A DNA stretch of 64,000 nt. It comes from Oscillospiraceae bacterium (GTDB taxonomy: Bacteria > Bacillota > Clostridia > Oscillospirales > Ruminococcaceae). The DNA lies in NCBI GenBank assembly GCA_028689635.1, contig JAQVCU010000003.1, positions 1-64,000 of the forward strand, given 5' to 3'. Position numbers and translations under genes: made by a program. Below the pieces are notes generated by a model that saw only the letters and a list, made by a program, of their open reading frames with translations, was not told the origin of the DNA and searched no databases. Positions 51,775-61,140 of this stretch are shown piece after piece (positions within the stretch are counted from its first letter, which is position 1; the number at the start of each line of letters is the position of its first letter).

Positions 51775-52980
51775 TTGAAAAAGATGATTTCCCTGCTGCT
51801 GGCGGCGGCGATGCTGGCCGCTGCTGCGGGCTGTGCCGGCAACGGCAGCTCCTCCTCCGAAGGGGCGGAGACGGCCTACGCCGACGGCGTATATGAGGCC
51901 CAGATGCCGGAATATGAATATGGCTGGAAGGAATACGGCCGCATTACGGTGGAAAACGGCGTCATCACCAAGGTGGAGTACGATGGGATCAGCGAAAGCG
52001 GAGCCCTGAAATCGCAGGACGAGGCTTATAAAACGGCGATGTCCCAGGGAAATGAGGCCAACGGGTTGCCGGGGGTCTATCCGGAGCAGGCGTATGCCCA
52101 GCTGCTGGAGAGCTTTCGGGAAAGCTATGACGCCAGCGAGGTGGAGACGGTGGCGGGAGCGACGACCTCTTCGGGGAATTTTGCCCGGATCATGGGCCGG
52201 ATCATGGAGATGGTCGAGGATGGGGAGCCTGGGGCGGTAACGCTTAGCGCCTACGTGGACGGGACCTATGAGGTGGAGATGCCGGAGTACGACAACGGCT
52301 GGAAGGAATACCTGATCGTGGCGGTGCGGGACGGCGAGGTAAGCGCCGTGGAATTTGACGCGAAGAACGAGGCGGGAGAGCTGCGCTCCGCCGATGAGGA
52401 ATATAAGAACAGCATGACCGCGGCGGGCTCCGAGACTTGGCCGGAGGATTACAGCGCCCGGCTGGAAGAAAACTATCTCAAAGCCGGTTCCACCGACGAG
52501 ATGGAGATGGTGGCGGGGGCGACAACTTCCTCGCAGAACTTTAAAAAACTGATGAGAAGGGCCATGAACAACGCCAAAAACGGCGTGACCGGGCTGCAGA
52601 CGGCCCCGGAATACGAGGACGGGAAATATCGCGCGGAAATGGCCAAAGAAGATCAGGGCTGGAAGGAATTTGTGGAGATCACGATCCAGGACGGCAAGAT
52701 CGCCGAAGTGGTGTTTGACGTCGTCGACGCCGATGGGAATTACAAATCCGCTGACGAGGAATACAAAAAGAAAATGGCGGAAGGCGGGTCTGAAACCTGG
52801 CCGGAAAAATTTTATGCCGAGATTCTGGCGGAGTATCAGGCCAAAAACTATCTGGCAAAGGATATGGAGCTGGTGGCAGGCGCCACCGTTTCCTCCGAGA
52901 ATTTCCAGATGCTGGCCCCGGCGGCTTTGCAGCGGGCAAAGCTGGGGGATTCCGCAGTGATGACCGTGGAAGTACAGTAA
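51775..52980 (+). CDS. Lipoprotein with three FMN-binding (flavinylation) domains
   Basis: A 401-residue surface lipoprotein. The signal peptide ends AAAAGC (cysteine at residue 20). Three homologous FMN_bind repeats follow, each opening YADGVYEAQMPEYEYGWKEY-like and closing with an AGAT-[TV]-SS motif: VAGATTSSGNF, VAGATTSSQNF and VAGATVSSENF. In this family ApbE attaches FMN by a phosphodiester to the Thr of (S/D/A)GAT. Three flavins per protein suggest extracellular or cell-envelope electron transfer. No ApbE or NADH dehydrogenase is in the window. I use TTG 51775 (LKKMISLL); ATG 51784 is the alternative. Confidence 0.9.
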   Translation: MKKMISLLLAAAMLAAAAGCAGNGSSSSEGAETAYADGVYEAQMPEYEYGWKEYGRITVENGVITKVEYDGISESGALKSQDEAYKTAMSQGNEANGLPGVYPEQAYAQLLESFRESYDASEVETVAGATTSSGNFARIMGRIMEMVEDGEPGAVTLSAYVDGTYEVEMPEYDNGWKEYLIVAVRDGEVSAVEFDAKNEAGELRSADEEYKNSMTAAGSETWPEDYSARLEENYLKAGSTDEMEMVAGATTSSQNFKKLMRRAMNNAKNGVTGLQTAPEYEDGKYRAEMAKEDQGWKEFVEITIQDGKIAEVVFDVVDADGNYKSADEEYKKKMAEGGSETWPEKFYAEILAEYQAKNYLAKDMELVAGATVSSENFQMLAPAALQRAKLGDSAVMTVEVQ

Positions 52981-53128
52981 AGATCCTTCGCCGGGAAGGC
53001 GGGACACATGAGTCTGTTGGGGGCTGCCGCTCTGCGGCGGCCCTTTTTGGCAGAATGGATGAAACGAAAGGGCCGAATTGCCGCCGCCGGGCAGAAAAAC
53101 CTGCGGCGGACAAAGGGAGGCAAAAGGG

Positions 53129-54964
53129 ATGAAAACGGCAAAGACGGGCCGGGCGCTTGCCGCGGCGGATATGGCGGCGGTGTGGGTGGCTGCGGCGGTG
53201 AGCTTTCGGCTGCGCTTTGGATTTATCCGGCCTTTGCCGGAGGCATACCGCCAGAACCAGTGGATCTATATGGCATGCATGGGAATGATCTTTTTGGGCG
53301 TCGCCATGCTGTGCGGGCTGTACCGGGAAAAGGAGCGGGAACCCCTTGCCCGCTGTGCCGGGGCCTGCGGAGCGACGGCTTTCTGCGCCCTGGCGCTGGA
53401 CCGGCTGCTGGGGCTGGGGATCCCTGTGGAGATCATCCTGATCTTTGCCCTGGCGCTGCTGACCCTGCTGCTGGCCCTGCGCAAAGCCCTGGACGGGACG
53501 ATGAGAAGGCGTCACAGGCAGGACGGAAGCCGGACGAGAGCGGTGATCTATGGCGCGGGGGAGGCCGGATGTTACCTGGCGGGGCGTTTGCTGGAGGATC
53601 CGGGAGAAGGGCTGATCCCGGTGGGGTTTGTGGATGACCGGCGGGAGCTCATAGGCAAAAAGCGGGCGGGGCTGCGGGTATTGGGCGGCCTGGACCGCCT
53701 GGAAAAAATATTGCTGCGCTGCGGCGCCCAGGAGCTTATCATCGCAATTGAACGCCTTTCGCCGGAAAAAGCCGGGGAGGCGCTGGCGGTCTGCCGCCGG
53801 ATGGGCTGCCGGGCGCGGCGTTTTGGCACGCTGGAAGATCTATCGGATCACCGGCTGGCGGAGGCGCGTATCCAGGATATCCGCCTGGAGGATCTGCTGC
53901 GGCGGGAGCCGGTGCGCCTTGATATGGAACGGGTGAAAAGCATGACGGCGGGGCGGTGCGTCCTGGTGACCGGTGGCGCCGGATCCATTGGCAGCGAACT
54001 GTGCCGTCAGGCGCTGCGATATGGGGCGCGGCGGGTGGTGGTTTTTGACATCTGCGAAAATGGGCTTTTCCATTTGGGGGAGGAGCTGGAGGCGGCGGGG
54101 CTGCTGGAACGGTGCCGGCTGAAAGTGGGATCGGTGCGGGACGCCGCCTGCCTGGAGCAGGTCATGCGGCAGGAAAACCCGGAGGTGGTGTTCCATGCGG
54201 CGGCGCACAAGCACGTGCCGCTGATGGAACAAAACCCCTTGGAGGCTGTGAAAAACAATGTGTTTGGCACCATCAACTGCGCCGAGGCGGCGCTGAGATG
54301 CGACGTGAAACGCTTTGTGCTGATCTCCACCGATAAGGCGATGAACCCGGTGAACATCATGGGCGCCGCCAAACGAACGGCGGAGCTTTGGGTACAGATG
54401 ATGGCGCGGGAGCGCGGCTGCGTGTTTTCGGCGGTGCGCTTTGGCAACGTGCTGGGCAGCGAGGGCAGCGTGGTGCAGTCCTTTGCGCGGCAGATCGAAG
54501 AGGGCGGGCCTGTGACGGTGACCCATCCGGAGATGCGGCGGTATTTTATGACCATCCCAGAGGCGGTGCAGCTGGTGATGGAGGCCGGGGCTATGGCGGC
54601 TGGCGGCGAAATCTTTGTGCTGGATATGGGAGAGCCGGTGAAAATCTGCGACCTGGCTCGGGATATGATCCGGCTTGCGGGGCTGCGGCCGGATGAGGAT
54701 ATCGCCCTCGTCTTTACCGGGCCCCGGCCCGGGGAAAAGCTGTTTGAAGAGATCTGCCTGCGGGAAGAATCGGTAAGGAAAACAGAAAACCAGAAGATCT
54801 TTGTCAACCGGGCCGCCGCGCCGGATCCGGATTGGCTGCGCCGGGAGACGGAAGTTTTGAGACAGGCGGTGCAGGCGGGCGACCTCTTGGGGACAGCGAA
54901 AGCCATGGAAAGGCTGGTTCCCTCTTTTGCGCAGCGCGGGAATATTCCGGGATCTGGGGCATAA
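53129..54964 (+). CDS. CapD/FlaA1-type nucleoside-diphosphate-sugar 4,6-dehydratase, membrane-anchored
   Basis: A 611-residue protein. The N-terminal third (1 to about 135) has four hydrophobic helices, then a CoA-binding-like Rossmann domain (VIYGAGEAGCYLAGRLL), then the catalytic SDR domain from about residue 275: VLVTGGAGSIGSELCRQ, STDKAMNPVNIMGAAKR with the Met-Lys pair typical of UDP-GlcNAc 4,6-dehydratases, and RFGNVLGSEGSVV. It would make a UDP-4-keto-6-deoxyhexosamine at the membrane. It is the first gene of the surface polysaccharide cluster. ATG 53129 follows GGGAGGCAAAAGGG. Confidence 0.92.
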   Translation: MKTAKTGRALAAADMAAVWVAAAVSFRLRFGFIRPLPEAYRQNQWIYMACMGMIFLGVAMLCGLYREKEREPLARCAGACGATAFCALALDRLLGLGIPVEIILIFALALLTLLLALRKALDGTMRRRHRQDGSRTRAVIYGAGEAGCYLAGRLLEDPGEGLIPVGFVDDRRELIGKKRAGLRVLGGLDRLEKILLRCGAQELIIAIERLSPEKAGEALAVCRRMGCRARRFGTLEDLSDHRLAEARIQDIRLEDLLRREPVRLDMERVKSMTAGRCVLVTGGAGSIGSELCRQALRYGARRVVVFDICENGLFHLGEELEAAGLLERCRLKVGSVRDAACLEQVMRQENPEVVFHAAAHKHVPLMEQNPLEAVKNNVFGTINCAEAALRCDVKRFVLISTDKAMNPVNIMGAAKRTAELWVQMMARERGCVFSAVRFGNVLGSEGSVVQSFARQIEEGGPVTVTHPEMRRYFMTIPEAVQLVMEAGAMAAGGEIFVLDMGEPVKICDLARDMIRLAGLRPDEDIALVFTGPRPGEKLFEEICLREESVRKTENQKIFVNRAAAPDPDWLRRETEVLRQAVQAGDLLGTAKAMERLVPSFAQRGNIPGSGA

Positions 54965-55008
54965 ACTATCCGCAAAGGGGGTTGTGCGCCCCGGAAAGGT
55001 GTGAGGCG

Positions 55009-56316
55009 ATGTACGCCGAGGGCCTGATGCAAAAGATCCTAAAAAAAACCGCCGTGCTGGGCGTGGTGGGCCTTGGATATGTGGGGCTGCCTCTGGCGGT
55101 GGAAAAAGCCAAAGCCGGTTATCAAGTGACCGGTTTTGACCTGCAGGCCAAAAAGGTGACACTGGTAAACGCCGGAGAGAGCTACATCGGCGATGTGGCG
55201 GGAAAAGAGCTGCGGGAATTGGTGGAAGCGGGCAGGCTGCGGGCGCAGCACGGCCTGGAGGGCATTGAAGGCTGCGACTGCGTGGCCATCTGCGTGCCGA
55301 CCCCCCTGGACCGCTATGCGCAGCCGGATCTCTCTTACGTGCGGGCTTCGGCGGAGGAAACGGCAAAACGCCTTAGGCACGGGCGCTTGGTGGTGCTGGA
55401 GAGCACGACCTATCCGGGCACCACGGAGGAAGTTGTTTACGGCGCGCTGAAAAAGGCCGGCTTTGAAGCGGGAAAGGACGTGTTTGTGGCCTTTTCTCCG
55501 GAGCGGGTCGACCCGGGGAACCGGCTGTATCACACCGGCAACACCCCAAAGGTGGTGGGCGGGTTGACGCCGGAATGCACCCGGCTGGCCGCGGCCCTTT
55601 ACGGACAGGTGCTGAAAGGAGAGATCCATACGGTCTCCTCCCCCAGGGTGGCGGAGATGGAAAAAATATTGGAAAACACCTTTCGCAGCCTGAACATTGC
55701 CCTGGCCAACGAAATGGCGGTGCTGTGCCACCGCATGGAGATCCCGGTGTGGGAGGTCATCGACGCGGCGAAGACCAAGCCCTATGGATTTATGGCCTTT
55801 TACCCGGGGCCTGGCCTGGGCGGGCACTGCATCCCCGTAGACCCATATTATCTTACCTGGAAAGCGCGGGAATACGGCTACCACACAAGGCTGATCGAGC
55901 TGGCGGGGGAGATCAATTCCGGGATGCCGGAATACGTGACGGGGAGGATATCCGAGATGCTTAACCGGCATGGAAAAAGCCTTTCCGGCGCAAAACTTCT
56001 GCTGCTGGGCCTGACGTTTAAGGCGGACGTCGGCGACCTGCGGGAATCCCCGGCCCTGAAGGTGCTGGAACTGCTGGAAAAAAGCGGATGTCAATTGGCG
56101 GTGCACGACCCATTTTATCCAGAGCTTTCTCTGGGCGAAAGGCGTTATATTAGCGTGGATTTGGGGCCGGAAAGCCTGGAAGGCTGCGATATGGCGGTGG
56201 TGCTCACCGCCCACTCCGTCTATGACCCCCAGATGATAGCGCGGCACGCAAAGCTGGTCTTTGACACCAGGAACCTGACAAAGGGGATCCGCAGGAGCGG
56301 GATCGAGCGGCTGTGA
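55009..56316 (+). CDS. UDP-sugar C6 dehydrogenase (WbpA/WecC type)
   Basis: A 435-residue NAD-dependent enzyme oxidising the C6 hydroxyl of a UDP-hexosamine to a uronic acid in two steps. The Rossmann motif VGLGYVGLPLAV is at about residues 18-29, followed by CVPTPLDRYAQPDLSYV, ESTTYPGTTEE and the catalytic cysteine in GPGLGGHCIPVDPYYL. The C-terminal domain has GLTFKADVGDLRESPAL. Substrate is UDP-GlcNAc or UDP-ManNAc type rather than UDP-glucose, by overall motif style. The following Gfo/Idh gene suggests further oxidation at C3, as in the WbpA-WbpB pair (inference). Confidence 0.9.
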   Translation: MYAEGLMQKILKKTAVLGVVGLGYVGLPLAVEKAKAGYQVTGFDLQAKKVTLVNAGESYIGDVAGKELRELVEAGRLRAQHGLEGIEGCDCVAICVPTPLDRYAQPDLSYVRASAEETAKRLRHGRLVVLESTTYPGTTEEVVYGALKKAGFEAGKDVFVAFSPERVDPGNRLYHTGNTPKVVGGLTPECTRLAAALYGQVLKGEIHTVSSPRVAEMEKILENTFRSLNIALANEMAVLCHRMEIPVWEVIDAAKTKPYGFMAFYPGPGLGGHCIPVDPYYLTWKAREYGYHTRLIELAGEINSGMPEYVTGRISEMLNRHGKSLSGAKLLLLGLTFKADVGDLRESPALKVLELLEKSGCQLAVHDPFYPELSLGERRYISVDLGPESLEGCDMAVVLTAHSVYDPQMIARHAKLVFDTRNLTKGIRRSGIERL

Positions 56317-56334
56317 AAGATTGGGGGGAACGGC

Positions 56335-57414
56335 ATGGGGAAAATACGCTATGGGCTGATCGGCTGTGGAAGGATCGCCTCCAGCCATATTGCAGCCGCG
56401 CTGTCCAATGAAGATGAGATCGAAATATCGGGGCTGTGCGACACCAATATAGGGGCGGCGAAGGCGCTGGCGGAAAAATATGCGCTGAAAGCGCCGGTGT
56501 ACGAGACACCGGAGAAGCTATTTGCATCGGAAAAGATAGAGCTGGCGGCGATCGCGACCCCTTCCGGCAGCCACGGAGAACTGGCGCTGCAGGCCGTCCG
56601 AAACGGCTGTCATGTCCTGGTGGAAAAACCGCTGGCCCTTTCGCTGGGTCAGGCGGATCGTTTGCTGCAGGAGGCCGCGCGGCAAGGGGTATGGGTAGGC
56701 GTTTGCCATCAAAAGCGCTTTAACCGTGCCGCAGCCCTTGCTAAGACTCTGGCCGAGAGCGGTAAGTTGGGAGAGCTGAGCCACGGCGCGGCGGTGGTGC
56801 GCTGGAGCCGGGATAAAAGCTATTATGACCTTGCGCCCTGGCGCGGTACCTGGGAGCAGGACGGCGGGGCAATGATGAACCAATGCATCCACGCGGCCGA
56901 CCTTCTTTGCTGGCTGTTGGGGGAGCCAAAGAGCGTCCGGGCGTGGACGGCGAACCGCGTCCATCGTTATATAGAGGCCGAGGATCTGGGGATCGCGGTG
57001 GTGGAATTTCAAAATGGGATTTTGGGCACCCTGGAAGGCACTACGGCCGTATATCCGGAAAATATGGAGGAGACTCTTTCGCTTTTTGGCAGCAGCGGTA
57101 CCATCAAAATGGGAGGAAAGGCGGTGGAGCGGGTGGAGATCCTGCGCTGCGCCGCCCTTGGCCGCGAGGAGGAAACGCGGCTGAGAGAGGAAAACAGCGA
57201 GGGCCCGCCCAACATCTACGGTTTTGGCCACCGGCCGCTATATTACGATATGGCGCGGGCCATCCGGGAAAAAAGGCCGCCTGCGGTGGATGGCGCTGCC
57301 GGGCGCCGGGCGCTGGAACTGGTGCTCGGGGTGTACCGTTCCGCCGCCGAGGGGAGAGAGGTGCACTTTCCCCTTGATGGCGGCAGTACGACAAAATACA
57401 AACGAATATGGTGA
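56335..57414 (+). CDS. Gfo/Idh/MocA-family oxidoreductase (WbpB-like)
   Basis: A 359-residue NAD(P)-dependent dehydrogenase. N-terminal Rossmann motif is GLIGCGRIASSHIAAAL, the catalytic lysine is in VEKPLALS, and KRFNRA and the dimerisation sheet ENMEETLSLFGSSGTI follow. In surface polysaccharide clusters next to a WbpA-type enzyme these proteins oxidise the 3-position of UDP-GlcNAc uronic acid. The aminotransferase and acetyltransferase that would complete a diacetamido uronic acid are not in this window. The stop overlaps the start of the flippase gene by 7 bp. Confidence 0.87.
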   Translation: MGKIRYGLIGCGRIASSHIAAALSNEDEIEISGLCDTNIGAAKALAEKYALKAPVYETPEKLFASEKIELAAIATPSGSHGELALQAVRNGCHVLVEKPLALSLGQADRLLQEAARQGVWVGVCHQKRFNRAAALAKTLAESGKLGELSHGAAVVRWSRDKSYYDLAPWRGTWEQDGGAMMNQCIHAADLLCWLLGEPKSVRAWTANRVHRYIEAEDLGIAVVEFQNGILGTLEGTTAVYPENMEETLSLFGSSGTIKMGGKAVERVEILRCAALGREEETRLREENSEGPPNIYGFGHRPLYYDMARAIREKRPPAVDGAAGRRALELVLGVYRSAAEGREVHFPLDGGSTTKYKRIW

Positions 57415-58605
57415 AGCGGCGGTGGAAAAAAGACGGATTTCTTGCGGGATCCGTCTTTCTTTTTTGCGGGAATGCGGCGGCCCAGGGGACGGCACTGCTG
57501 GTGGCGCCGCGATTGGCACGGCTCTATACGCCGGAAGAGTTTGGCGGATTCGCCCTTTTTTCAGGCGCGGTGAGCTGCTTGACCCAGGCGGCGTGCCTGA
57601 AATATGACCTGGCGGTGACGACGGCAAAGGAAGAACGGGAGGCGGCGGCTCTGTTTTGGCTTTCGGCGATATCCCCTTTGGCTGCCGCGCTTATTTGGAC
57701 GGCGGGCGCGGCGCTGTGGGGCGGCGCTGCGGGTTGGATCTGGTGGGCCCCGGCGGCGATCCCCGCCGGGTGGTTTGCAGCTCTGACCGGCTGGCAGAGC
57801 CGTCGGGAGGATTGGGCAAAGGCGGGCTGGGGCGGCGCGGCAAAAGGGATGGGCGCGGCGCTGTTGCAGCTGTTGTTTGGCGGCTGGCGGTATGGCCTTG
57901 AAGCGGGCCAGGCCCTGGGGTGGCTGTTGGGGGCGGCGGCTATGGCGCAAAAGCTTCCTCCGGCCTGCCGGTGGGGCGAAATTGGCAGCGCGGCAAAGAA
58001 ATACCGCAGGTTCCCCCTGTTCCTCCTGCCGGGGGCGTTGGCCGGGGCGGCGGCCTACGGCGCCATCCCATTTTGGCTGGGCGGGATCTACGGGGAAGGG
58101 GCTGCGGGGCAGTTTGCCCTGGTCAACCGGCTGCTGGGGGCGCCGCTTTCGCTTTTTACCAGCGCGGTGGGACAGGCTTTCCTGCGAAAAGCGGCGGCGG
58201 AAAAGAATGCGGGACGCTCGGTAAGCCGCCTTTATTTTGGCGTATCGGGGGGGGCTGGCGGCGGTCTCGCTGCCCTTCTTTGCGGGCCTTGCCCTGTGGG
58301 CGGAGCCTTTGATCCATTGGGCGCTGGGCGCGCCCTGGCTTCCCGCGGCAGGATATCTTCGGGCGCTGCTGCCCTTGTTTTGGGTACGGCTGTGCACCGT
58401 CCCGGTGAGCACGGCCGGGATCGCCGCCGGAAAGCAAAAAGCGACCATGATCTGGCAGGGGGCGCTGCTGGCGGCCTCTCTGTGCGCCGGGGCGGCGGCG
58501 GAAAGGCTGGGCCTGGAGCCGGAGAAAGCGCTGCTGACCCTTTCGGCGCTGCTTTGCGGGTGCTATCTGGCTTTTTATGTTTACTGCGGGAAAAACTGCG
58601 CATAA
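57408..58605 (+). pseudogene. Wzx-type polysaccharide flippase with a frameshift at a G8 tract
   Basis: Membrane flippase of lipid-linked repeat units. The frame from ATG 57408 encodes about 280 residues with hydrophobic helices (GFLAGSVFLFCGNAAA, YRRFPLFLLPGALAGAAAYG). At a run of eight G's (58247-58254) homology moves to another frame, which continues GLAAVSLPFFAGLALWAEPL to a stop at 58605. Seven G's would give an uninterrupted protein of about 398 residues. Read as it stands, the first frame runs on as non-homologous sequence to 58676. A G tract invites slipped-strand mutation, so this may be phase-variable, or a sequence error. Confidence 0.82.
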
Positions 58606-58651
58606 TAAACGCAGTGCCCGCAGGGGCCATACAAAAGGAGGAGGCGCGGCT

Positions 58652-59995
58652 TTGGACAGTGCAGCGGGGCGGCTGACGGCGGTGTTTTTATATGGGACGG
58701 TGTTCCTGCTTATGTTTGAGCTGGCGTCCTCCGGAAACGGGCTTTTGCTGCCCGGCTGCACAGCCCTGGCCGGGGCCGCGTTTTTGTGGCTTTTTGGGGC
58801 GCGGTGGCATTTTTCCCTTTTGCGGTGGTGGCGTGAGATATCCCGGCCGTGGCGGCGGGCCTGGTGGGCGCCGGGATTGATGGGGCTTTATCTGGCTGTA
58901 GACATGGCGAGTTTTGTTTATGGGAACAGCAGAGAGCTCGCATTTGAAAAATATCGGGTGACGCTGCCGCTGGCTTTTGTGGGCGGCGGTATCCTTACCT
59001 GTTTTGGAGAAAGGAAAAGGCTGGAAACAGCTTTAAAAATGATCTGCTGGGCCTCGGCGGCGGCAGGCGGCGCGGCTTGGATCTCGCTTGTGACGGGCGG
59101 GTGGCCTTTCCCCTTGTGGTACAGCTGGAGGATGAGCCTGCGGCGGGACTACAATATGTTTGCGGTGGCGCTGTTGGCGGGGATGGCAACGGCGCTCTAT
59201 CTGGCCTGCCTTTGCCCGACCCCTCTGCGCCTGGGAGCGGCGGCGGCGCTTTGGGCAGAGCTGCTGCCTGCGGTGTGGCTTTCCGGCAGCCGCCGGGCGG
59301 TGCTGCTGCTGGCGGGGACGGCAGCTGTTTTGGGAAGCACGCTGGCATGGCGGGTGGCAAAGGAAAGCCGGAAGCTTGCCTGGGGCTGCGCCTGCGGCGC
59401 GGCGGCGGTGGCCGCCTTTGCAGTCTTGGCGGTTTGGTGCGCCCAGGAGCGAATGGAACGCCGCTATGAGGCCGCAGGCCCTGTCCCGGGGGAAATGGGG
59501 GACGGGACAGCCGCGATGCAGCGTTACGAAACGGCGATGACCGGCGGTCTTTTTACAAAGCGGCGGGCCATTTGGCGTGTGGGGCTGGCGGAGGCGGCAA
59601 GGTACCGGGGGAAAACCATCCTTTTTGGCAAAGGCGGCGGATGGAGCATCCAGCTGTACGATGAAACGGATGACAGGGAGCTCTTGGCGCTGTATGGCGG
59701 CCTTGAGGGGGAAAAGAGGCTGCTTTCGGCGCACAATTTTTTGCTGGCGGATTATCTGGAGGGCGGCGTGCTGCGGCTTTTGGCGGGGATAGGGGCAGCG
59801 CTGGGCCTGGGGGCCACGGGCTGGGCCCTGCTGCGGGCAAACCCGGTGGACGGGGCGTATTATGCCGTGATGTTGGGTGTTACGCTGACGGATAATTTGA
59901 TCTCCAACCGGTTTGGACTGCTTTACGACCGCATGTTTTGGATATTCCCGCTGTTTATGCTGCTGACGCTGGCCCAAAGAAGGGATCTTACATGA
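58652..59995 (+). CDS. O-antigen ligase/polymerase-like membrane protein (Wzy-like)
   Basis: A protein of about 447 residues with ten or more hydrophobic helices and a large loop in the C-terminal half (residues about 270-370, YEAAGPVPGEMGDGTAAMQR onwards). That is the layout of Wzy polymerases and WaaL ligases. In the loop, GWSIQLYDE and LSAHNFLLADYLEGG resemble the conserved H-N-L stretch of these enzymes. It probably polymerises the repeat unit. The start is taken at TTG 58652 after AGGAGGAGG; certainty about the start is low. Its 3' end overlaps the next gene by 4 bp. Confidence 0.8.
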   Translation: MDSAAGRLTAVFLYGTVFLLMFELASSGNGLLLPGCTALAGAAFLWLFGARWHFSLLRWWREISRPWRRAWWAPGLMGLYLAVDMASFVYGNSRELAFEKYRVTLPLAFVGGGILTCFGERKRLETALKMICWASAAAGGAAWISLVTGGWPFPLWYSWRMSLRRDYNMFAVALLAGMATALYLACLCPTPLRLGAAAALWAELLPAVWLSGSRRAVLLLAGTAAVLGSTLAWRVAKESRKLAWGCACGAAAVAAFAVLAVWCAQERMERRYEAAGPVPGEMGDGTAAMQRYETAMTGGLFTKRRAIWRVGLAEAARYRGKTILFGKGGGWSIQLYDETDDRELLALYGGLEGEKRLLSAHNFLLADYLEGGVLRLLAGIGAALGLGATGWALLRANPVDGAYYAVMLGVTLTDNLISNRFGLLYDRMFWIFPLFMLLTLAQRRDLT

Positions 59996-61140
59996 AAAAG
60001 GTTTTGATGATCACGACGGTGCATCCCTGGAACGACGGAAGGATCTTTGAAAAAGAAGCGAAAAGCTTTGTCAAGGCGGGGTGGAGGACGTCCGTTTTGG
60101 CGCCGGGGGCGGTAGGGGAAAAAGACGGCGTTTTTCTGCGCCCACTGCGGCGGCATCCAAACCGCGCGGCCCGGATGCTGCTGGGCCCGGCCGAGGCGCT
60201 GATCCGCGCGCTTTTGTCTGACGGGGCGGTGTGCCATTTGCATGACCCGGAACTGCTTGGGGTAGGATTGATGCTAAAAGCGGCGGGAAGGACGGTGGTG
60301 TGGGACGCCCATGAGGATCTGCCGCTGCAGATGAGGGACAAGCAATGGATCCCGCATCCATTGCGGCGGACAGCGGCAAGGTGGGCGGCGGGAGCGGAGG
60401 AATGGATCGCCCCGCGGCTGGATCTTTGCGTCTGCGCCACAAGCGGCATCGCCCGGCGGCTGCGGGCGTCGGGGGCCAGAACGGTGGTGGTGCGAAACCT
60501 GCCGAGACCGGAACAGTTCCTTCCCACCGGCGGCGGGCCGGAGCGAAAGGGCCTTGTGTATGTGGGCGGGATCAGCCTGCGGCGGGGCGCTGCGGTGATG
60601 GCAAAGGCGGCGGCGCTTTGCGGCGCGCCCCTGCAGCTGGCCGGGAGGATAGAAGCGGGAGAGGAGCCCATTTTGCGGGCGATGCCGGCCTGGGGACAGG
60701 CGCGGTACCACGGCGTAGTGGATCAAAAAACCATTGCGCGGATCCTGGAGGGGAGCTGTGCCGGGCTTGCGGTGCTGCAACCGACCCCGGCGTACCGGGA
60801 AGCGCTGCCGGTAAAGGCGCTGGAATACATGGCGGCGGGGATCCCCGCGGTGATATCGGATTTCCCGCAGTGGCGGCGGATATTTGGCGGCGCGGGGTGT
60901 ATGCTGTTTGCCGACCCCGAAAACCCCCGGGAGGTGGCGGAAAAAGCGGGATGGCTGCTTGACCATCCGGAACAGGCGCGGCGCATGGGGGAACAGGGCC
61001 GCACGGCGGTGCTGCGGAGGCTGAACTGGCAAAGGGAGGAACAAAAGCTGCTGCAGGCCTACGAAACGCTCAACGGCGCACAGAAAAGAAAGGAGGAAAA
61101 GGATGAACCTGCTGCTGATCGACCATTATGCCGGAAGTGA
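59992..61140 (+). CDS. Glycosyltransferase, GT-B fold
   Basis: A 382-residue glycosyltransferase. The N-terminus KVLMITTVHPWNDGRIFEKE is typical of GT4-like enzymes, followed by CHLHDPELLGVGLML and VVWDAHEDLPLQM. The donor-binding end has LVYVGGISLRRGA and a weak E-x7-E region in PTPAYREALPVKALEYMAAG. It adds a sugar to the lipid-linked repeat unit; donor and linkage are not known. It overlaps both the Wzy-like gene (4 bp) and the next glycosyltransferase (38 bp). Confidence 0.87.
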   Translation: MKKVLMITTVHPWNDGRIFEKEAKSFVKAGWRTSVLAPGAVGEKDGVFLRPLRRHPNRAARMLLGPAEALIRALLSDGAVCHLHDPELLGVGLMLKAAGRTVVWDAHEDLPLQMRDKQWIPHPLRRTAARWAAGAEEWIAPRLDLCVCATSGIARRLRASGARTVVVRNLPRPEQFLPTGGGPERKGLVYVGGISLRRGAAVMAKAAALCGAPLQLAGRIEAGEEPILRAMPAWGQARYHGVVDQKTIARILEGSCAGLAVLQPTPAYREALPVKALEYMAAGIPAVISDFPQWRRIFGGAGCMLFADPENPREVAEKAGWLLDHPEQARRMGEQGRTAVLRRLNWQREEQKLLQAYETLNGAQKRKEEKDEPAADRPLCRK

